This document shows positions 17,545 through 25,003 of a DNA stretch of 47,069 bases, one piece after another. Under the pieces are notes generated by a model. The model saw only the letters and a program-made list of their open reading frames with translations. It was not told the DNA's origin and made no database searches. This stretch comes from a virus: positions 1 to 47,069 of IMG/VR virus record IMGVR_UViG_3300009788_000147; one strand, 5' to 3'. The stretch's first letter is position 1; every line of letters starts with the position of its first letter. Made by a program: the position numbers and the translations under genes.

Positions 17545-18527
17545 TAGGTCCCCGAAAATCCATTCTCTGGCTCACAACGTATCTCAACTTCAGACACGTC
17601 GGTGAAGTCAGTATTACCTACCTTAGCTATGACTCGTGCTCTAACAGGTACAGCACGGATATTGGGATTCACTTCAATGGTGAGGGGCAGAGCAAGTAAA
17701 GCGTCTGACAAGGTGGCATAAGTATCCTGGCCTAGTGTCACCACAGTAAGCCCAATCTCACCCACTAACCTAATCTCTTTGATGGAGAAACGATTAGGTG
17801 AAATCGTGGCAGGCGTCCCACTGTTATCATCATACACATCGGGATCCAGTGAAGTGATGATGCTTGTGGTGAACCCGCCTACGCCATCCCTAAATGAGCG
17901 AAGATACACGGTGATATCGGTATCCGCGGCCACATTCAAGAAGTTCGGATTGTTCAAATCCGTACCACTGTTAGCACCGATGCTATAGACAACACCCGCG
18001 GTCCTAGCGAGCTTAGTGTTCACTCCCTGTGCCGAGTAAGCGTTACCACTGATATTCTGCTCGCCCGTCTCAACCAACGCATCTTGATTGGTGTTCTCTT
18101 TCCCGAACGCGAGGATCGGGTTATTGGCAATACCTGTAATGGTAGCGTTGTCAGTATGTTGGACAACACCAATCGTTAGCTTCTCGCGCCGCAAGTTCGG
18201 CGTGGCGGAAGGGCTCGTCTGCGTTAGCGTAGTACCGCTGGGGTCCACAAACACCGTACTAGCTAAGCCTGCGGCGATATGCGGTAACGAGACATCCGTG
18301 AACGCGTTCCACGAGACGAATGTGATAAGGGGGTTAGTTGGGTCTGTCTTATAATCGTAGACAACACCTGTACCCGGGGCTACGTCAAATAGAGCAGGCC
18401 CAGAGCCTACTGTCATCGCGCCACCTTGGATAACGCCCGTTGAGCCTGCCCAACCTACGAACCTAGTAAGCTGATTGAAGTCACCTTGTGAAACGCCTCC
18501 GGTAGTTGATCTTCCTGCTACTTCCAT
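17544..18527 (-). CDS. Putative virion fiber / decoration protein
   Basis: The 327-residue beta-rich protein is rich in Gly, Thr, Val and Asn. It has an N-terminal segment of a kind often seen in virion appendage proteins (GVSQGDFNQLTRFVGWAG, then VVYDYKTDPTNPLITFVSWN) and a C-terminal strand pattern (VRARVIAKVGNTDFTDVSEV). No enzymatic motif is visible. It lies with two other putative surface proteins between small and large terminase genes. Confidence 0.5.
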   Translation of the reverse strand: MEVAGRSTTGGVSQGDFNQLTRFVGWAGSTGVIQGGAMTVGSGPALFDVAPGTGVVYDYKTDPTNPLITFVSWNAFTDVSLPHIAAGLASTVFVDPSGTTLTQTSPSATPNLRREKLTIGVVQHTDNATITGIANNPILAFGKENTNQDALVETGEQNISGNAYSAQGVNTKLARTAGVVYSIGANSGTDLNNPNFLNVAADTDITVYLRSFRDGVGGFTTSIITSLDPDVYDDNSGTPATISPNRFSIKEIRLVGEIGLTVVTLGQDTYATLSDALLALPLTIEVNPNIRAVPVRARVIAKVGNTDFTDVSEVEIRCEPENGFSGT

Positions 18528-18528
18528 A

Positions 18529-19263
18529 CTATGTAACTACCCCAACCTGTTGAGCGACGGCGAGAACTTCGGTGGGCGTCTGCTCTTCCTCTGAGATAAC
18601 TAGACCGCCGATGAATCCCATAAACTCCATTATCTGAACTTCGGCAGTTGTTCCGCCAGTCGCTACCGCGGCAACCGTTTGATTACCAAGAAGCTGGCCA
18701 TCCCAATACACATTGACATCCGTTCCAGCGCTATCCTTTGTTACTGATAGCAGGCTCCACCTGCCAACAGGCGGAGTGAACTCCACATTAAACTCCCGGT
18801 TAGTGCCGACCCCAGACTCATGAAGATAGTTCAGCAAGCCGCTTGGCTCAATCTCTAACGAATACAGAAAGTTGATAGCTTCACTGGCATCCGATACGGG
18901 CCCACCGTAGATGAAGACATATCCGCCACCGCTCCCTGGCTCCTGGTCCTGAAAGAACATAAGCGAGTGAACCGTTACCGCGGTCGTTATCTGCAAAAGC
19001 GTTGAACTTCCGGCTGCCGCCACTTCATCTATTAGGGTGGCTTCCCGGCTGAATAAACCTTTCTTGCCATCGAGCGTTGCATACGTTTCATCCTGATTCG
19101 ATTTCAAGTGATAGTCGTTACCACTTGCATCGGTCATTACGCCATCGAAATCGTAATGCGCTCGGACCTGAGTGAAACCGCTGGAGTCAATAGCGTTGAT
19201 GCTGATCGCTCCGTCTCCCCCACCTCCAACACTCGCAGGAACGCTACTACCCGCCCCACGCAT
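18529..19263 (-). CDS. LamG / concanavalin A-like domain protein
   Basis: This 244-residue protein carries a jelly-roll pattern. It begins AHYDFDGVMTDASGNDYHLK and ends with the signature NVEFTPPVGRWSLLSVTKDS, VNVYWDGQLLGNQTV and FIGGLVISEEEQTP. LamG-like folds in phages usually bind sugars and decorate capsids or fibers. A Gly-rich N-terminal linker (about 10-22) may connect to an anchor. It lies between two other putative surface proteins. Confidence 0.6.
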   Translation of the reverse strand: MRGAGSSVPASVGGGGDGAISINAIDSSGFTQVRAHYDFDGVMTDASGNDYHLKSNQDETYATLDGKKGLFSREATLIDEVAAAGSSTLLQITTAVTVHSLMFFQDQEPGSGGGYVFIYGGPVSDASEAINFLYSLEIEPSGLLNYLHESGVGTNREFNVEFTPPVGRWSLLSVTKDSAGTDVNVYWDGQLLGNQTVAAVATGGTTAEVQIMEFMGFIGGLVISEEEQTPTEVLAVAQQVGVVT

Positions 19264-19680
19264 TTAGAGGCCTTGGCCTTCTGCCCAGATCTCTAGACGG
19301 CGTAAGGAAGCGGGGACAGAAGCACCAGCAGACGCGATGCGTGGGTACACATTAGTAGCATAAGCAGGTAAGTCGACTTCGAGCGCCAACGAAGAACCTT
19401 TGAAGGCGGACGCTACTACGAGCTGTGCTAGATGGTCATCCGTTATCCCGTCGAGCCGCATACCGGCCACTACAGCAAAGTCGAAGTTCAAAGCGACAAG
19501 CCCTATCTGATTGCCGAGGGTAGCAGCATCATAGCCACGGAAGATAAAGAGCGCCTTAGCTACGTTGCTAGGCTTAGCCCACGCAGCGAAGCCAGGCGCG
19601 GATAGGGTACCCGCCCAATCTGTGTCAATGGGTAAGGTCCCTACGGAAGGTGTGATAGTTCTAATCAGTTGGAGGGCCAT
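19264..19680 (-). CDS. Putative small virion protein
   Basis: I choose the ATG at 19678-19680 (138 residues, MALQLIRTITPS..) because an AAAGGA lies about 8 bases upstream. A farther in-frame ATG at 19716 is less well placed. The product is beta-rich and compact (AWAKPSNVAKALFIFRGYDA, SSLALEVDLPAYATNVYPRI) with no family I know. It overlaps the end of the Acb2-like gene by 20 bases and is followed immediately by the LamG protein. A decoration role is a guess from context. Confidence 0.5.
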   Translation of the reverse strand: MALQLIRTITPSVGTLPIDTDWAGTLSAPGFAAWAKPSNVAKALFIFRGYDAATLGNQIGLVALNFDFAVVAGMRLDGITDDHLAQLVVASAFKGSSLALEVDLPAYATNVYPRIASAGASVPASLRRLEIWAEGQGL

Positions 19681-19918
19681 TGGTGGTATCCTTTGAGAAT
19701 CCTGGCCAGTGCTCATTCCTGGCGATAGATGCGTTAGCCCACATAGTCGACTGCTCTAGATTAGTCATAGCCAGGGCTAGCTCTCTAGAGGGTGGGCACA
19801 TAAACTGCATAAGCAATGCGAGTTCTTTACCTTTAGCCCGGATAGCTTCATACCGTTCAACCTGTGTTTTGGTTGGAGGATGATGCGTAAAGTTGTTCTC
19901 TATGGTCGAAGTAGGCAT
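19661..19918 (-). CDS. acb2: Acb2-like anti-CBASS cyclic-nucleotide sponge
   Basis: The 85-residue helical protein shows the conserved pattern of the Acb2 (T4 Vs.4 / DUF7681) family: IENNFTHHPP near the N-terminus, VERYEAIRAKGKELALLM, then CPPSRELALAMTNLEQ and TMWANASIARNE. Acb2 proteins form hexamers that bind and sequester the cyclic di- and trinucleotides made by CBASS immune cyclases, so the effector is not triggered. In homologues, as I recall, an N-terminal aromatic residue stacks on the ligand; here that region reads FTHH. The location between small terminase and virion genes predicts late expression. Identity is from motif memory, strong but unsearched. Confidence 0.85.
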   Translation of the reverse strand: MPTSTIENNFTHHPPTKTQVERYEAIRAKGKELALLMQFMCPPSRELALAMTNLEQSTMWANASIARNEHWPGFSKDTTNGPPTD

Positions 19919-19921
19919 GTC

Positions 19922-20716
19922 TCAACCCGTCACATTCTTTGGAAAGCGGATAGTAAGCATTTCTTCACGGATAGCCTTAAGCGTATCTTCATCCGTTACA
20001 TGCTTACCAATAACAGCACCTATCTCGTTAACGATACGGAATAGATGGATTTGCGAAACAGCGGTGTTCTGTCTGCGCTTGTACTCGGTGCCTACCATCT
20101 TGGCAAGCGCCGCGAGCAACACGTTACCCTCTGTAATCGCCAGGATATTGGGCGGCTTGTATGCGCCTATGTTGCCTTCAGCGTTGCTCTCATGCCAAGC
20201 ACTGATTATCTCATACCACTTATCATAATCGCTAACCCACTTCTCTAGTAGGCCACGCATAAGCGCAATATCGGGCTCTAGGTTGAGCGGATCGTTATCG
20301 CTACTGAAATGGTCGACTAAGGTGCCAAGCTCATCTGTTAGCAGGCCACTATAGCGGCCGTGCTTCATGTTGATGCTTTGGCCTGCGCCCCCATGATACT
20401 TACAGTTGCCTTGACCGAAGTGGTCTGTGCCGTGGCCTGCTTGTAAGCGGCAAGGCTTAGGCTCTTGTGTCTCGTAACGCGGTTGCGTCATACCGGAACA
20501 CTTAGGGATAAGGTCTCCCGATATGCCTAACGCTCTTGACCTTGCTCGACCGGGCGGACCGGAAGCGGGTCTATTAGCGCGCGCTGTTGCGATAGCGTCA
20601 ACGCGTTGGGCCTGTGCCTTGTCGGCTACCTCTATCTCAATATCGTATTCTTGCTCACCTTGGCTAGTCAATGCTGCTAGCTCGGCTTCTAACTCTTCTT
20701 TGGTTTTCCTTGGCAT
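19922..20716 (-). CDS. terS: Putative terminase small subunit
   Basis: The 264-residue protein has a basic N-terminal half with GPPGRARSRALGISGD and the Cys/His segment CRLQAGHGTDHFGQGNCKYH, followed by GGAGQSINMKHGRYSG (about 92-130). The Cys/His plus KHGRYS pattern recurs in phage small-terminase-like proteins. The C-terminal half is helical with an acidic face, suitable for oligomerisation. It lies at the head of the packaging and virion genes. TerS recognises the packaging site and activates TerL. Confidence 0.65.
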   Translation of the reverse strand: MPRKTKEELEAELAALTSQGEQEYDIEIEVADKAQAQRVDAIATARANRPASGPPGRARSRALGISGDLIPKCSGMTQPRYETQEPKPCRLQAGHGTDHFGQGNCKYHGGAGQSINMKHGRYSGLLTDELGTLVDHFSSDNDPLNLEPDIALMRGLLEKWVSDYDKWYEIISAWHESNAEGNIGAYKPPNILAITEGNVLLAALAKMVGTEYKRRQNTAVSQIHLFRIVNEIGAVIGKHVTDEDTLKAIREEMLTIRFPKNVTG

Positions 20717-20825
20717 CGGGCGGCCCTTTCCCTGTGCTAGTTATTTGAATAAGCTCTACAAACCCAGCAGAGTAGGACCCTTGAGGCAGGCCAACCACAT
20801 CTGGTACACGTATACCGTATCAACA

Positions 20826-21290
20826 TTACCAAGCCTCACTAACTAAGTGTTCGTATTTCCGTAACAGCCACCCGCGTATTTCCACAAGGGTTCGTGGGTT
20901 AGCGTAATCGTATAAGGGAGCGTCACAGCTTGTACCTGCATATTTGTCTCCTCCACCCTTCCCTGGCGGCATGATTGCATCGACGTAACCCTTAGAGGTG
21001 TTTTGAGGGTCGCAGTGTACTTTAGAGGAGTAAAACGCACTTGTGTGTACGTATACGGGGTAGGCACTGTCAGCAAATACTGGGCAGTCAAGTCCGAATC
21101 CTTCAGTAGCGATAACACAGTCGTCTTTCCATTTTCGATAGTCACGTAGGCCCTTATTCCACTGTCCACGCTTAGTAGCTACTCGAAACCCTTTAGGCTC
21201 GCCAGGGACGACTATCCGAATCGCCGAGGGTGCGTGGTCTCGCAGGAGTCGACTATAGAAATCGTTGGGCGTGCGTTCGATTTTCGACAT
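20826..21290 (-). CDS. RusA-like Holliday junction resolvase
   Basis: The 154-residue protein has an N-terminus SAIRIVVPGEPKGFRVATK and a central CDPQNTSKGYVDAIMP (about 93-108), which correspond to the PDxDN..K..DAL motif of the RusA family. Later C-terminal residues (DAPLYDYANPRTLVEIRGWL) complete the fold. The family's aspartates are mostly conserved, but the second Asp-Asn pair reads QNT. RusA proteins cut branched DNA, useful before packaging. It overlaps the upstream gene by 38 bases. A 109-base stretch without a gene separates it from terS. Confidence 0.72.
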   Translation of the reverse strand: MSKIERTPNDFYSRLLRDHAPSAIRIVVPGEPKGFRVATKRGQWNKGLRDYRKWKDDCVIATEGFGLDCPVFADSAYPVYVHTSAFYSSKVHCDPQNTSKGYVDAIMPPGKGGGDKYAGTSCDAPLYDYANPRTLVEIRGWLLRKYEHLVSEAW

Positions 21291-21555
21291 CGGACTCTAT
21301 AGGCCATTCAGTGGGAACCCATATGGTGCGAACCATGAAACCGATATCTAAGTCAACACGTTTGAAATGTCGGCCATTAACGCCCTTTTGAGTTAATACA
21401 TCAACTCCAGCATGGGCAGCAAGCTCAATATACTGCATCCCACGCTCATCAAACTGAAGCTCATACCAGTGAGTGTAACGGTCCCTATTGCTTTTCTCGG
21501 CTTCATAGAAAGCACGAGCCATAGCTAGGACCATGTTAGGCGTTACATTCATCAA
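21253..21555 (-). CDS. Hypothetical protein
   Basis: This 100-residue protein of unknown family starts with MMNVTPNMVLAMARAFYEAE and has AELAAHAGVD-like helical parts (reads ELAAHAGVDVLTQKG). The opening resembles small phage proteins with a helix-turn-rich N-terminus often found near replication genes. It overlaps the upstream gene by 4 bases and the RusA-like gene by 38, which indicates co-translation. Confidence 0.55.
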   Translation of the reverse strand: MMNVTPNMVLAMARAFYEAEKSNRDRYTHWYELQFDERGMQYIELAAHAGVDVLTQKGVNGRHFKRVDLDIGFMVRTIWVPTEWPIESDVENRTHAQRFL

Positions 21556-21740
21556 AACACCAAATAAGCGGCAAGTTCTAACTCGCGCTCCCGTTCACTC
21601 TCATCAACCCACTTAGGCTCAAACGGCCTAGCACCAAGGGTGTAGTGTGACGCGGCCTTATCCTCATCAACCGGCCTAGCCTCTTGCTCAGCAACAGACA
21701 GGGGAACGAGACGCTTAGGATAGTGCTTCTTGCGTGGCAT
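21552..21740 (-). CDS. Small basic/acidic hypothetical protein, first gene of the late block
   Basis: This 62-residue protein has a basic N-terminus (MPRKKHYPKRLVPLS) and an acidic C-terminus. No family is recognised. It lies 12 bases downstream of a tRNA-like element on the same strand and overlaps the next gene by 4 bases. It is the first protein gene of the late transcript. Confidence 0.5.
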   Translation of the reverse strand: MPRKKHYPKRLVPLSVAEQEARPVDEDKAASHYTLGARPFEPKWVDESERERELELAAYLVF

Positions 21741-21752
21741 GATAAAAATTAG

Positions 21753-21826
21753 CGCGGTGGGTAGGGCTTGAACCTACGTCGTCGAGTCGGGTTCCGATGC
21801 TCTAAACCAAGTTGAGCTACCTCCGC
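21753..21826 (-). tRNA. tRNA-like element A (abnormal anticodon loop)
   Basis: On the minus strand GCGGAGG pairs with CCACCGC except for an A-A mismatch, the D arm is GCTC/GAGC with a GG-containing loop, and the T arm GTAGG-TTCAAGC-CCTAC is perfect. The anticodon arm is one base short: TCGG pairs with TCGA, leaving either a 6- or 8-base loop without the usual U33. I cannot assign an anticodon or amino acid. It may be a diverged tRNA, a pseudo-tRNA or a tRNA mimic. Confidence 0.5.
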
Positions 21827-21938
21827 ATAGTGTAGGGCACACCTTTTCCCTACTAGGTGCCGGCTTACGTTAGACACTCACGTCACATGATTTGGTTTGT
21901 TTAAATGTCGGCTTCGCATGTGAAACACTTCCGACCGG

Positions 21939-22013
21939 CGTGGTGGGTAGGGACTTGCACCCTACACTCACGGGGGCGATGCCCCGATGCTCTACTTGTT
22001 GAGCTACCTCCCC
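21939..22013 (-). tRNA. tRNA-like element B (abnormal anticodon loop)
   Basis: It shares GGAGGTAGCTCAAC and GAGCATCGG with element A, so the two are related. GGGGAGG pairs imperfectly with CCACCAC, D stem GCTC/GAGC is intact but the D loop lacks GG, and the T hairpin is GTAGGG-TGCAAGT-CCCTAC. A GC-rich anticodon stem CGGGG/CCCCG encloses CATCGC, six bases with no U33. No amino acid can be assigned. Confidence 0.45.
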
Positions 22014-22029
22014 GTATGACAGTATAAGG

Positions 22030-22094
22030 TGGGAATGCGAGCCTCGAAAGGCTATGCGGAGAACGTCGATTCAGTCATAACAACCCGCATTCCC
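22030..22094 (-). ncRNA. Short tRNA-like or stem-loop RNA I (65 nt)
   Basis: A perfect 9-bp terminal stem GGGAATGCG/CGCATTCCC encloses a possible D-like stem GGTT/AATC, and a hairpin AGCCT-TTCG-AGGCT in the T-arm position. Only about 14 bases remain where an anticodon arm should be. An A followed by CC comes after the terminal stem, as in a tRNA 3' end. It lies two bases from element C and in line with A and B, so it belongs to the same array. Confidence 0.4.
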
Positions 22095-22096
22095 GG

Positions 22097-22191
22097 TAGC
22101 GCCAAAGGGAATCGAACCCTTAGAGTGCATTGCCTCTTTCCTGTAGAGACCATCTACCGCCGCAGGAAGCAGATGGCGTACTACTGGCGCC
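22097..22191 (-). tRNA. tRNA-like element C (95 nt, enlarged D region)
   Basis: The acceptor stem GGCGCCA/TGGCGCT and T arm AAGGG-TTCGATT-CCCTT are perfect. Between them are a 6-bp stem CCATCT/AGATGG with a 15-base loop and a hairpin GTCTCT-ACAGGAA-AGAGGC in the anticodon position, with C instead of U at position 33 and triplet AGG. The variable region is about 10 bases. The element is longer than a class I tRNA and its D region does not fit a normal cloverleaf. Confidence 0.45.
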
Positions 22192-22460
22192 ATGTAAGAA
22201 AATAAGAATAGTGGGCGAAAATAAACCCAGCAGAAAAAGTCTAAAGCTACCGCCGTCGCGCGGCCCGGCTGTCCAGCCCGACGGTCCGCGTTGGTCGACG
22301 GAGTCGCCCGGAGCGGGCCCGGCTGGCAGGCCAGCTGGTCCTTATAGGGTACATGAGTCGGGACTGCATATCAAGGGAAACCTGAAGAAAAATAATGTGC
22401 CGATATCGGGCAGCTACCACCCCATAGCACCCTGTTTTCGTTTGGTGATTCAGAAATGCA

Positions 22461-22470
22461 GGATTCTGCA
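22461..22470 (+). repeat. GGATTCTGCA repeat, copy 1 (possible operator)
   Basis: Identical 10-base word to 22602-22611. Here it is flanked on the left by AAATGCA, and the second copy is followed by TTTCC, so the flanks also resemble each other in inverted form. It may be a binding site for a phage regulator. Confidence 0.4.
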
Positions 22471-22601
22471 AGGGGCGCGCGGTGCGCACCACTAAACCTT
22501 TACATTTCGTATTTAGCATGCTACACACCTATACGAAGCCGATATCGATGACTTTTCCATATCGCTGCATTTACCAGCGTGCGCATCGGCCGCAAACCCC
22601 G

Positions 22602-22632
22602 GGATTCTGCATTTCCCTTAAATCACTATAAA
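22602..22632 (+). promoter_or_regulatory. Putative early promoter overlapping GGATTCTGCA copy 2
   Basis: TATAAA at 22627-22632 is a good -10 element. The -35 position falls in the GGATTCTGCA repeat rather than in a TTGACA-like sequence, so an activator or phage factor may be needed. Only four bases separate the -10 from the ATG at 22637 and there is no ribosome binding site, so the mRNA is probably leaderless. Confidence 0.45.
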
Positions 22633-22636
22633 AATC

Positions 22637-23548
22637 ATGAACAAGCACACAATACCTCTTTTAGTCTGGATTCTTGAGCAATCCGAGCCCTTCCCTCTCA
22701 AAGCCATGCCAGAAACCTTTGGTGCTTCTGCTAGAACGCACAGCCTTTGGTTAGATGCTTTGGTGGAAGGTAAGTATGTGGAGGTCTGCAAGGTAGCCGG
22801 GAAGGGTAAGACACACCACTACCAGGCTACAGCTAAGCTACACGATGATTTGCAGCTCGCTCTCTTCTCTGGACCTCCAGAAAGAAACGACTATAAGACG
22901 GTTCCCGTGGGGACAGGGGAGGATGGGGAGATTGCCTATATGCCTAAGGGCACGCCTAAAACATCCGTTGAAGACACCTGGAGAGCTACAGCAGCCACCC
23001 ACAACTTCACAAGCCTCCTACACAAGGTCCACGGCAAAGAGTGCCTCAAGCCTCCTTTCTTGCAAAACACGCTCACAGAGAAAGGCTTGAAGGGTCACAC
23101 GGACTTCTATATGGAAGCAGCTCCCTTCCTGCTAGTCGCCCCCACAGCAATCCTAGAAGGAATGGCAATCACTGGTGATAACCTACTCGCTATGCCCTTC
23201 GTCCACAGGCACAAGAACACTCTACGCCTGCTCTCCATCTTTCAGATAGCCAAGTGTCCTAAGTGCAAGGAAGTCAAAGAGCGGCACTCCTTTAGCTTCC
23301 TGAGTCAATCAGATAAGACACAGTGGGCCTGCGGCACTTGTACACCCTTGGTGAGTATGGCGCATGAAGCCTTCATCGCGTGTGCTAAGGAGCTGAACGC
23401 CTTGGTGCGTAACGGAATCTGGCAGGGCGACCACGACGCTATAGCGAAGGCTCGCGCCATTATAGAGGAAGTCTACTGCGGAGGACGCATCCCTGCGCGC
23501 TATTTCACCGAGGAAGAACGTAACAAACGAAATAACCGCCAAAGCTAA
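22637..23548 (+). CDS. First early gene: winged-helix-like / zinc-ribbon protein
   Basis: The 303-residue protein has an N-terminal 70 residues (TIPLLVWILEQSEPFPLKAM.. ARTHSLWLDALVEGKYVEVC) that look like a small winged-helix fold. Near residue 210, CPKCKE.. and WACGTC form a four-cysteine zinc ribbon. I know no named family. As the first early gene, transcribed from the divergent control region with no visible Shine-Dalgarno, it is a good candidate for a regulator or host take-over protein. Confidence 0.6.
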   Translation: MNKHTIPLLVWILEQSEPFPLKAMPETFGASARTHSLWLDALVEGKYVEVCKVAGKGKTHHYQATAKLHDDLQLALFSGPPERNDYKTVPVGTGEDGEIAYMPKGTPKTSVEDTWRATAATHNFTSLLHKVHGKECLKPPFLQNTLTEKGLKGHTDFYMEAAPFLLVAPTAILEGMAITGDNLLAMPFVHRHKNTLRLLSIFQIAKCPKCKEVKERHSFSFLSQSDKTQWACGTCTPLVSMAHEAFIACAKELNALVRNGIWQGDHDAIAKARAIIEEVYCGGRIPARYFTEEERNKRNNRQS

Positions 23549-23638
23549 CAAACCTAAAGGCGCGAAAATAGCCCCAAAGAAAGTTCTTGCAAGACGCCCA
23601 GAAGTGCGATAAGGACTTAGACAAGGAAAGAGAACGAC

Positions 23639-23914
23639 ATGCCCGATCAAGACTCTATTAGACTTCCTTCTGAACATGCAAGATGCGTTATCGCCCTAGT
23701 TCGTAAAGACGCGGAGAAACGCAAAATTGATGCGGCCTATGGAGGCGAGTACAATGATGGAGGGGCAAGTCAAATCCTTAGAGAGCTTGAAGCCTTTGAG
23801 GCTGGTCTAAGAGGCCAGATCCCCTCACAGTGGCGCGAGTTCAGCGTCTTGGTAGACAGAGAAGCAGACCCCGAATACACCGAGTATGAGCGGCTGAGAA
23901 AGAAGTTCGAGTAG
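23639..23914 (+). CDS. Small hypothetical early protein
   Basis: This 91-residue acidic helical protein starts MPDQDSIRLPSEHARCVIAL after a good AAGGAAAGAG ribosome binding site. The middle has YGGEYNDGGASQILRELEAF. Family not recognised. It begins a run of about ten overlapping small genes. Confidence 0.55.
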   Translation: MPDQDSIRLPSEHARCVIALVRKDAEKRKIDAAYGGEYNDGGASQILRELEAFEAGLRGQIPSQWREFSVLVDREADPEYTEYERLRKKFE

Positions 23915-24106
23915 ATGACCGATGAAGAGACAATCGCGGAAGGCATCCGCATAGCAAAGGCGCCTCTTAATCTCGCCAACCCGCCTCTCATGTCAGTTAT
24001 TGCCCTGGTGAATGCCCTCCTAATCATCGACAAACAACGCAAGGATAGCGCTTGGACAGCGGAGGACGATAAGCCTATCCCCTACGGAGTACGGCATCAT
24101 GAGTAG
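23915..24106 (+). CDS. Small hypothetical early protein
   Basis: The 63-residue protein starts directly after the preceding stop and overlaps the next gene by 8 bases. It contains a helical and hydrophobic PPLMSVIALVNALLIIDKQ stretch and an acidic C-terminal half. Unknown function. Confidence 0.5.
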   Translation: MTDEETIAEGIRIAKAPLNLANPPLMSVIALVNALLIIDKQRKDSAWTAEDDKPIPYGVRHHE

Positions 24107-24353
24107 CACAGAAATCGCCCCAGCACGTAAACCCCGCCTACTGACGCGCCTTCTAGATTCGTCCTACGAGAATCCTCATATCCTTCGCCGCGTCAATCTA
24201 GGCTTGGGAGTGTTCAACCTTACCCTGGCCTGCACTATCTCTGCTGTCCCTTTATTGGGCGGTGCTGTGGGGGTAGCTCTGATTCTATGCGTCTTGCTCC
24301 TGCCATCTGACAAGGCTCGGGCCGCTCTCAAAGAGGGAGACAGCAATGAGTAG
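24099..24353 (+). CDS. Small membrane protein, two hydrophobic spans
   Basis: The 84-residue protein has a basic N-terminal 30 residues, then two hydrophobic segments (GLGVFNLTLACTISAVPLLG, GAVGVALILCVLLLPS) and a charged C-tail. The layout suits an inner-membrane hairpin. An early phage membrane protein could act in superinfection exclusion or as a holin-like protein; nothing specific shows which. Confidence 0.55.
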   Translation: MSSTEIAPARKPRLLTRLLDSSYENPHILRRVNLGLGVFNLTLACTISAVPLLGGAVGVALILCVLLLPSDKARAALKEGDSNE

Positions 24354-24591
24354 CCCTACCAAGCTAAAACCCGGCAACAGGGTCAAACTATTGTCCCTAC
24401 CCAGCATGCACACGGGGTGTCTTCATGTGGGCGATATAGGTACTCACGCTCTCAAGAGTGCATGTGGCCCGGATTTACACCTTATCCTCTTCAAACACGG
24501 GGAGGGGCAGCAACAGTGGTATTTCACAGGCGCCCGTCTAGAGCTTATCCACCCACCCTACTGCGCAGGCTACCCAAAAGGACAACGGTAA
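24346..24591 (+). CDS. Small hypothetical protein, SH3-like
   Basis: The 81-residue protein reads KLKPGNRVKLLSLPSMHTGC.. VGDIGTHAL.. WYFTGARLELI, a beta pattern typical of small SH3-like barrels (KOW-type spacing) often found in phage accessory proteins. It overlaps both neighbours by a few bases. Confidence 0.5.
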   Translation: MSSPTKLKPGNRVKLLSLPSMHTGCLHVGDIGTHALKSACGPDLHLILFKHGEGQQQWYFTGARLELIHPPYCAGYPKGQR

Positions 24592-24833
24592 TGGCAAGCA
24601 TCCCGAAAGGCTACATCAACACGCCAGGCGGAGGCTTTATGTTCGCCGGGAACATCACCCGCGCGTCTATCCACGTTGTTGAGGGGACTACATATGTGAA
24701 TCTGCATGGGCGCAGCCATGAGACCTTCACCTTCACGGACCCTCTAGAAGCTCTCGAAATGATCAACGCTGTACGCGTGATTAGAGGCTTTGAACCTTAC
24801 GTGCCGCCCACTATAAGGATAGGTGTAGGATGA
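24591..24833 (+). CDS. Small hypothetical protein
   Basis: I place the start at the ATG overlapping the upstream TAA at 24591 (MASIPKGYINTPGGGFMFAG, 80 residues), although the frame is open farther upstream inside another gene. The product is beta-rich with STVHVVEGTTYVNLHG-like strands (reads ASIHVVEGTTYVNLHG). Family unknown. Confidence 0.5.
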   Translation: MASIPKGYINTPGGGFMFAGNITRASIHVVEGTTYVNLHGRSHETFTFTDPLEALEMINAVRVIRGFEPYVPPTIRIGVG

Positions 24834-25003
24834 GCGAGGAGAAACGAAAGAAGAGTGTCATCGGTGAGATTGCCGAAATGTGGGAGGACCTCAAAGAAGG
24901 TTGGCGCGAGCTTGTTGCGATATTGTCCGTCGTTTTCGGCTTATGGCTAGTTTTCGTTATGCTACCCTTGGCGGCTTTGTATTTCATGGGAGTGCTAACA
25001 TGA
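24830..25003 (+). CDS. Small membrane protein (57 aa)
   Basis: The ATG at 24830 overlaps the preceding TGA and the stop at 25001-25003 overlaps the next ATG. The product MSEEKRKKSVIGEIAEMWED.. has an amphipathic N-terminal half and one transmembrane span near residues 30-55 (AILSVVFGLWLVFVMLPLAA). Four-base overlaps on both sides support it as a real gene. Confidence 0.6.
   Translation: MSEEKRKKSVIGEIAEMWEDLKEGWRELVAILSVVFGLWLVFVMLPLAALYFMGVLT

Larger units (their letters stand above)
22192..22636. promoter_or_regulatory. Divergent control region between late and early blocks
   Basis: No convincing gene lies here; overlapping long frames are compositionally odd. About 22250-22345 is a strongly GC-rich patch in which GCCCGGCTG occurs twice. 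The rest holds two copies of GGATTCTGCA (22461-22470 and 22602-22611). The second copy sits just upstream of a TATAAA (22627-22632) and the first early gene. The region separates the minus-strand tRNA/late block from the plus-strand early block, so it should hold promoters for both, plus operators. Confidence 0.55.

Noticed and set aside
22130-22495. Plus-strand frame of 121 codons across tRNA-like element C and the GC-rich patch
   Set aside because: Starts inside a tRNA-like element, low-complexity Pro/Gly/Arg composition, no ribosome site; most likely non-coding.
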